From Pleionea sp052032335 (GTDB lineage: Bacteria > Pseudomonadota > Gammaproteobacteria > Enterobacterales > Kangiellaceae), in the NCBI GenBank assembly GCA_052032335.1, contig JBPEWV010000066.1, positions 1-13,773 on the forward strand: a stretch of DNA of 13,773 nucleotides, read 5' to 3'. The translations under genes and the position numbers were made by a program. Below the pieces are notes generated by a model that made no database searches, had not been told where the DNA came from, and was given only the letters and a program-made list of their open reading frames with translations. Shown piece after piece: positions 12,647-13,773 of this stretch. Each line of letters starts with the position of its first letter. The first letter of the stretch is position 1.

Positions 12647-13773
12647 CGATACGCCGACTTCGTCTCCGTGGCCGGCTACGGCGAAATCGACCTGACCATA
12701 TTTCATATCAATACCAGCTCCGAGTGATATTAATTGTGTGTGGTCGATCAGGTTATGGCGATAACCCATGCGTAATGCTGCAATTCTTCCAAGTTTATGT
12801 TCTAAGCCGAGTGCAAAAAACTTCTTATCGGGATCATAACCCAGAGGATCGTTGCGTGATAAATCAATATCAGCAGAAACCTTCAGCTGATCGGTTTGCA
12901 GGGATAAGCCTGCGCGAAATTGTGGCTTAAATTTTTGTTGGTGCCCTTGAGCTGTTAAATAGGTTTTGTCAATTAAATTTCTTGCTACCAAACCCCAATA
13001 TAAGTGATCGGTCAGCTTGCCTGAAAAGCCGAGGTCGAGGTTAATGTCGCGATAGTGTTTTTGGTAACGTTCAATAGCGAAGTCCTCAAGATCAATCGAT
13101 TGAATACGGTCATTAAAGTGGAAGTTCTCCAAGGTTATTTGTTTAACCGTGACCCCAATATTGTTGGCTTTAGCAGAACCGAGTGTCTTGCTATAGTGAA
13201 GCCTTTCTCGTCGTAGCTGGCACCCCGAACGTCCACTCTTGATGTTGATTCTTCAACTAAATAGGGGAGAGGAACGTTGAACTCATCAGGGACTTCTTGA
13301 TTTTCCGCAAGATCAACAAAATAGTCTAGAAACTGTAACACGCTTTGTAGTGACTGAATGTCTACATTGGATACTTCAAGGAGCGATCCTAGCACCAGCG
13401 TTTTACGAAAATGAAAACTAAAAGCGAGGTTGTTTGATTGGTAACCGGCACTGAAACCGCCACTGGCTGAAACCCGCAAAGGCTTATCTGATAAAGTTTG
13501 AATGTCTGTGAGCCAATCACTGCTTGCATTTAAGACATTGCGATCGTCTATTACTCTGAGATTTTGTGATTCCACACGTGAATTAAAGTTGGCGAGGGCA
13601 TTGGAAAGCTTGGTTTCATTATCATTCGACTGATATTGCTCAAGGTTGCCAAGAAAGTTATCTCGATCAATTAAACGAGCGCCAAAAAAGATAGAGGTGA
13701 ACTTTGACTTCGAACGTTGAGGTGACTGTTTGCTCAGCAGCGATGGATTGAAAAGTGCCGCGTTTTTTGCTTG
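12623..13773 (-). pseudogene. TraF-like outer-membrane protein gene, frameshifted and cut by window edge
   Basis: Two minus-strand frames make one protein of the chromosomal conjugal-transfer TraF-like family (TraF_2 type, an exported outer-membrane-like protein of unclear role). The 5' frame is open from the window edge (13773) to a stop at 13135. It holds AALFNPSLL, KPLRVSASGGFSAGY and VDVRGASYDEKGFTIAR. The other frame holds TLGSAKANNIGVTVKQITL, then HLYWGLVARNLI, FRAGLSLQTDQLKVSADIDL, ALGLEHKLGRIAALRMGYRH and a C-terminus ending in Phe (LQASLSF), as in outer-membrane beta-barrels. The join falls near 13188-13189: one extra T in that TT (A in the gene) would restore TIAKTLGSAK. No slippery heptamer is present, so a mutation or a sequencing error is more likely than programmed shifting. 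The start codon and signal peptide are outside the window. Confidence 0.8.

Noticed and set aside
12724..12930. 68-codon plus-strand open frame opposite the TraF-like gene
   Set aside because: Antisense shadow of a well-supported gene, without a convincing ribosome site or domain.
13135..13240. Programmed -1 frameshift in the TraF-like gene
   Set aside because: No slippery X-XXY-YYZ heptamer or downstream stimulatory hairpin was seen at the junction; a lost base explains it more simply.
1..13773. CRISPR arrays, tRNA or rRNA genes, insertion sequences or prophage modules
   Set aside because: No regularly spaced direct repeats, cloverleaf-like stretches, transposase or phage structural genes were seen on either strand.

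Overview
This window reads as chromosomal DNA of a free-living, probably marine or aquatic, gammaproteobacterium. RtcB closely resembles the E. coli protein, a chromosomal TraF-like outer-membrane gene of the kind common in gammaproteobacteria sits at the right edge, and the other genes are ordinary proteobacterial types (GGDEF-EAL, EVE, MOSC and DUF2339 proteins). No rRNA, tRNA, IS element, CRISPR array or prophage module was seen. Genus is not assignable by eye.

Left part (1-6600): the 3' end of a diguanylate cyclase/phosphodiesterase gene (+) converges on a VOC (glyoxalase-fold) gene (-). This lies behind a sodium:solute symporter gene (-) but has its own plausible promoter. Divergent from the symporter is a secreted YtcJ-type amidohydrolase (+), preceded by a perfect 9-bp inverted repeat. 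A MOSC-domain gene (-) and an EVE-domain gene (+) follow as a divergent pair. These look like independent housekeeping or accessory genes rather than one pathway.

Middle (6600-9660): a very large polytopic DUF2339 membrane protein (-) with an N-terminal coiled coil and a hydrophilic linker. A clear sigma70-type promoter (TTGACC-16-TATAAC) fixes its start at 9592.

Right part (9660-12646) is the most interesting. An RNA ligase gene, rtcB, lies behind a sigma70-type promoter (TTGACA-16-TAGAAT) and a leader of about 230 nt. The leader holds a 12-codon open frame with a good Shine-Dalgarno, a chain of mutually exclusive hairpins, a possible antiterminator and a strong intrinsic terminator. This is the architecture of a translation-coupled transcription attenuator. 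The leader peptide (MPIQLNKLLNQN) also echoes the RtcB N-terminus (MPIQIELNKN). Downstream on the same strand are a 32-codon open frame with a strong Shine-Dalgarno, a 315-residue protein of no recognised family carrying an EEVQSDW motif, and an 83-residue very basic protein. Together they look like an RNA-repair operon with two uncharacterised partners.

Right edge (12623-13773): a TraF-like outer-membrane protein gene (-), truncated by the window and split by an apparent one-base loss at 13188-13189. Its 3' end overlaps that of the small basic gene, tail to tail.
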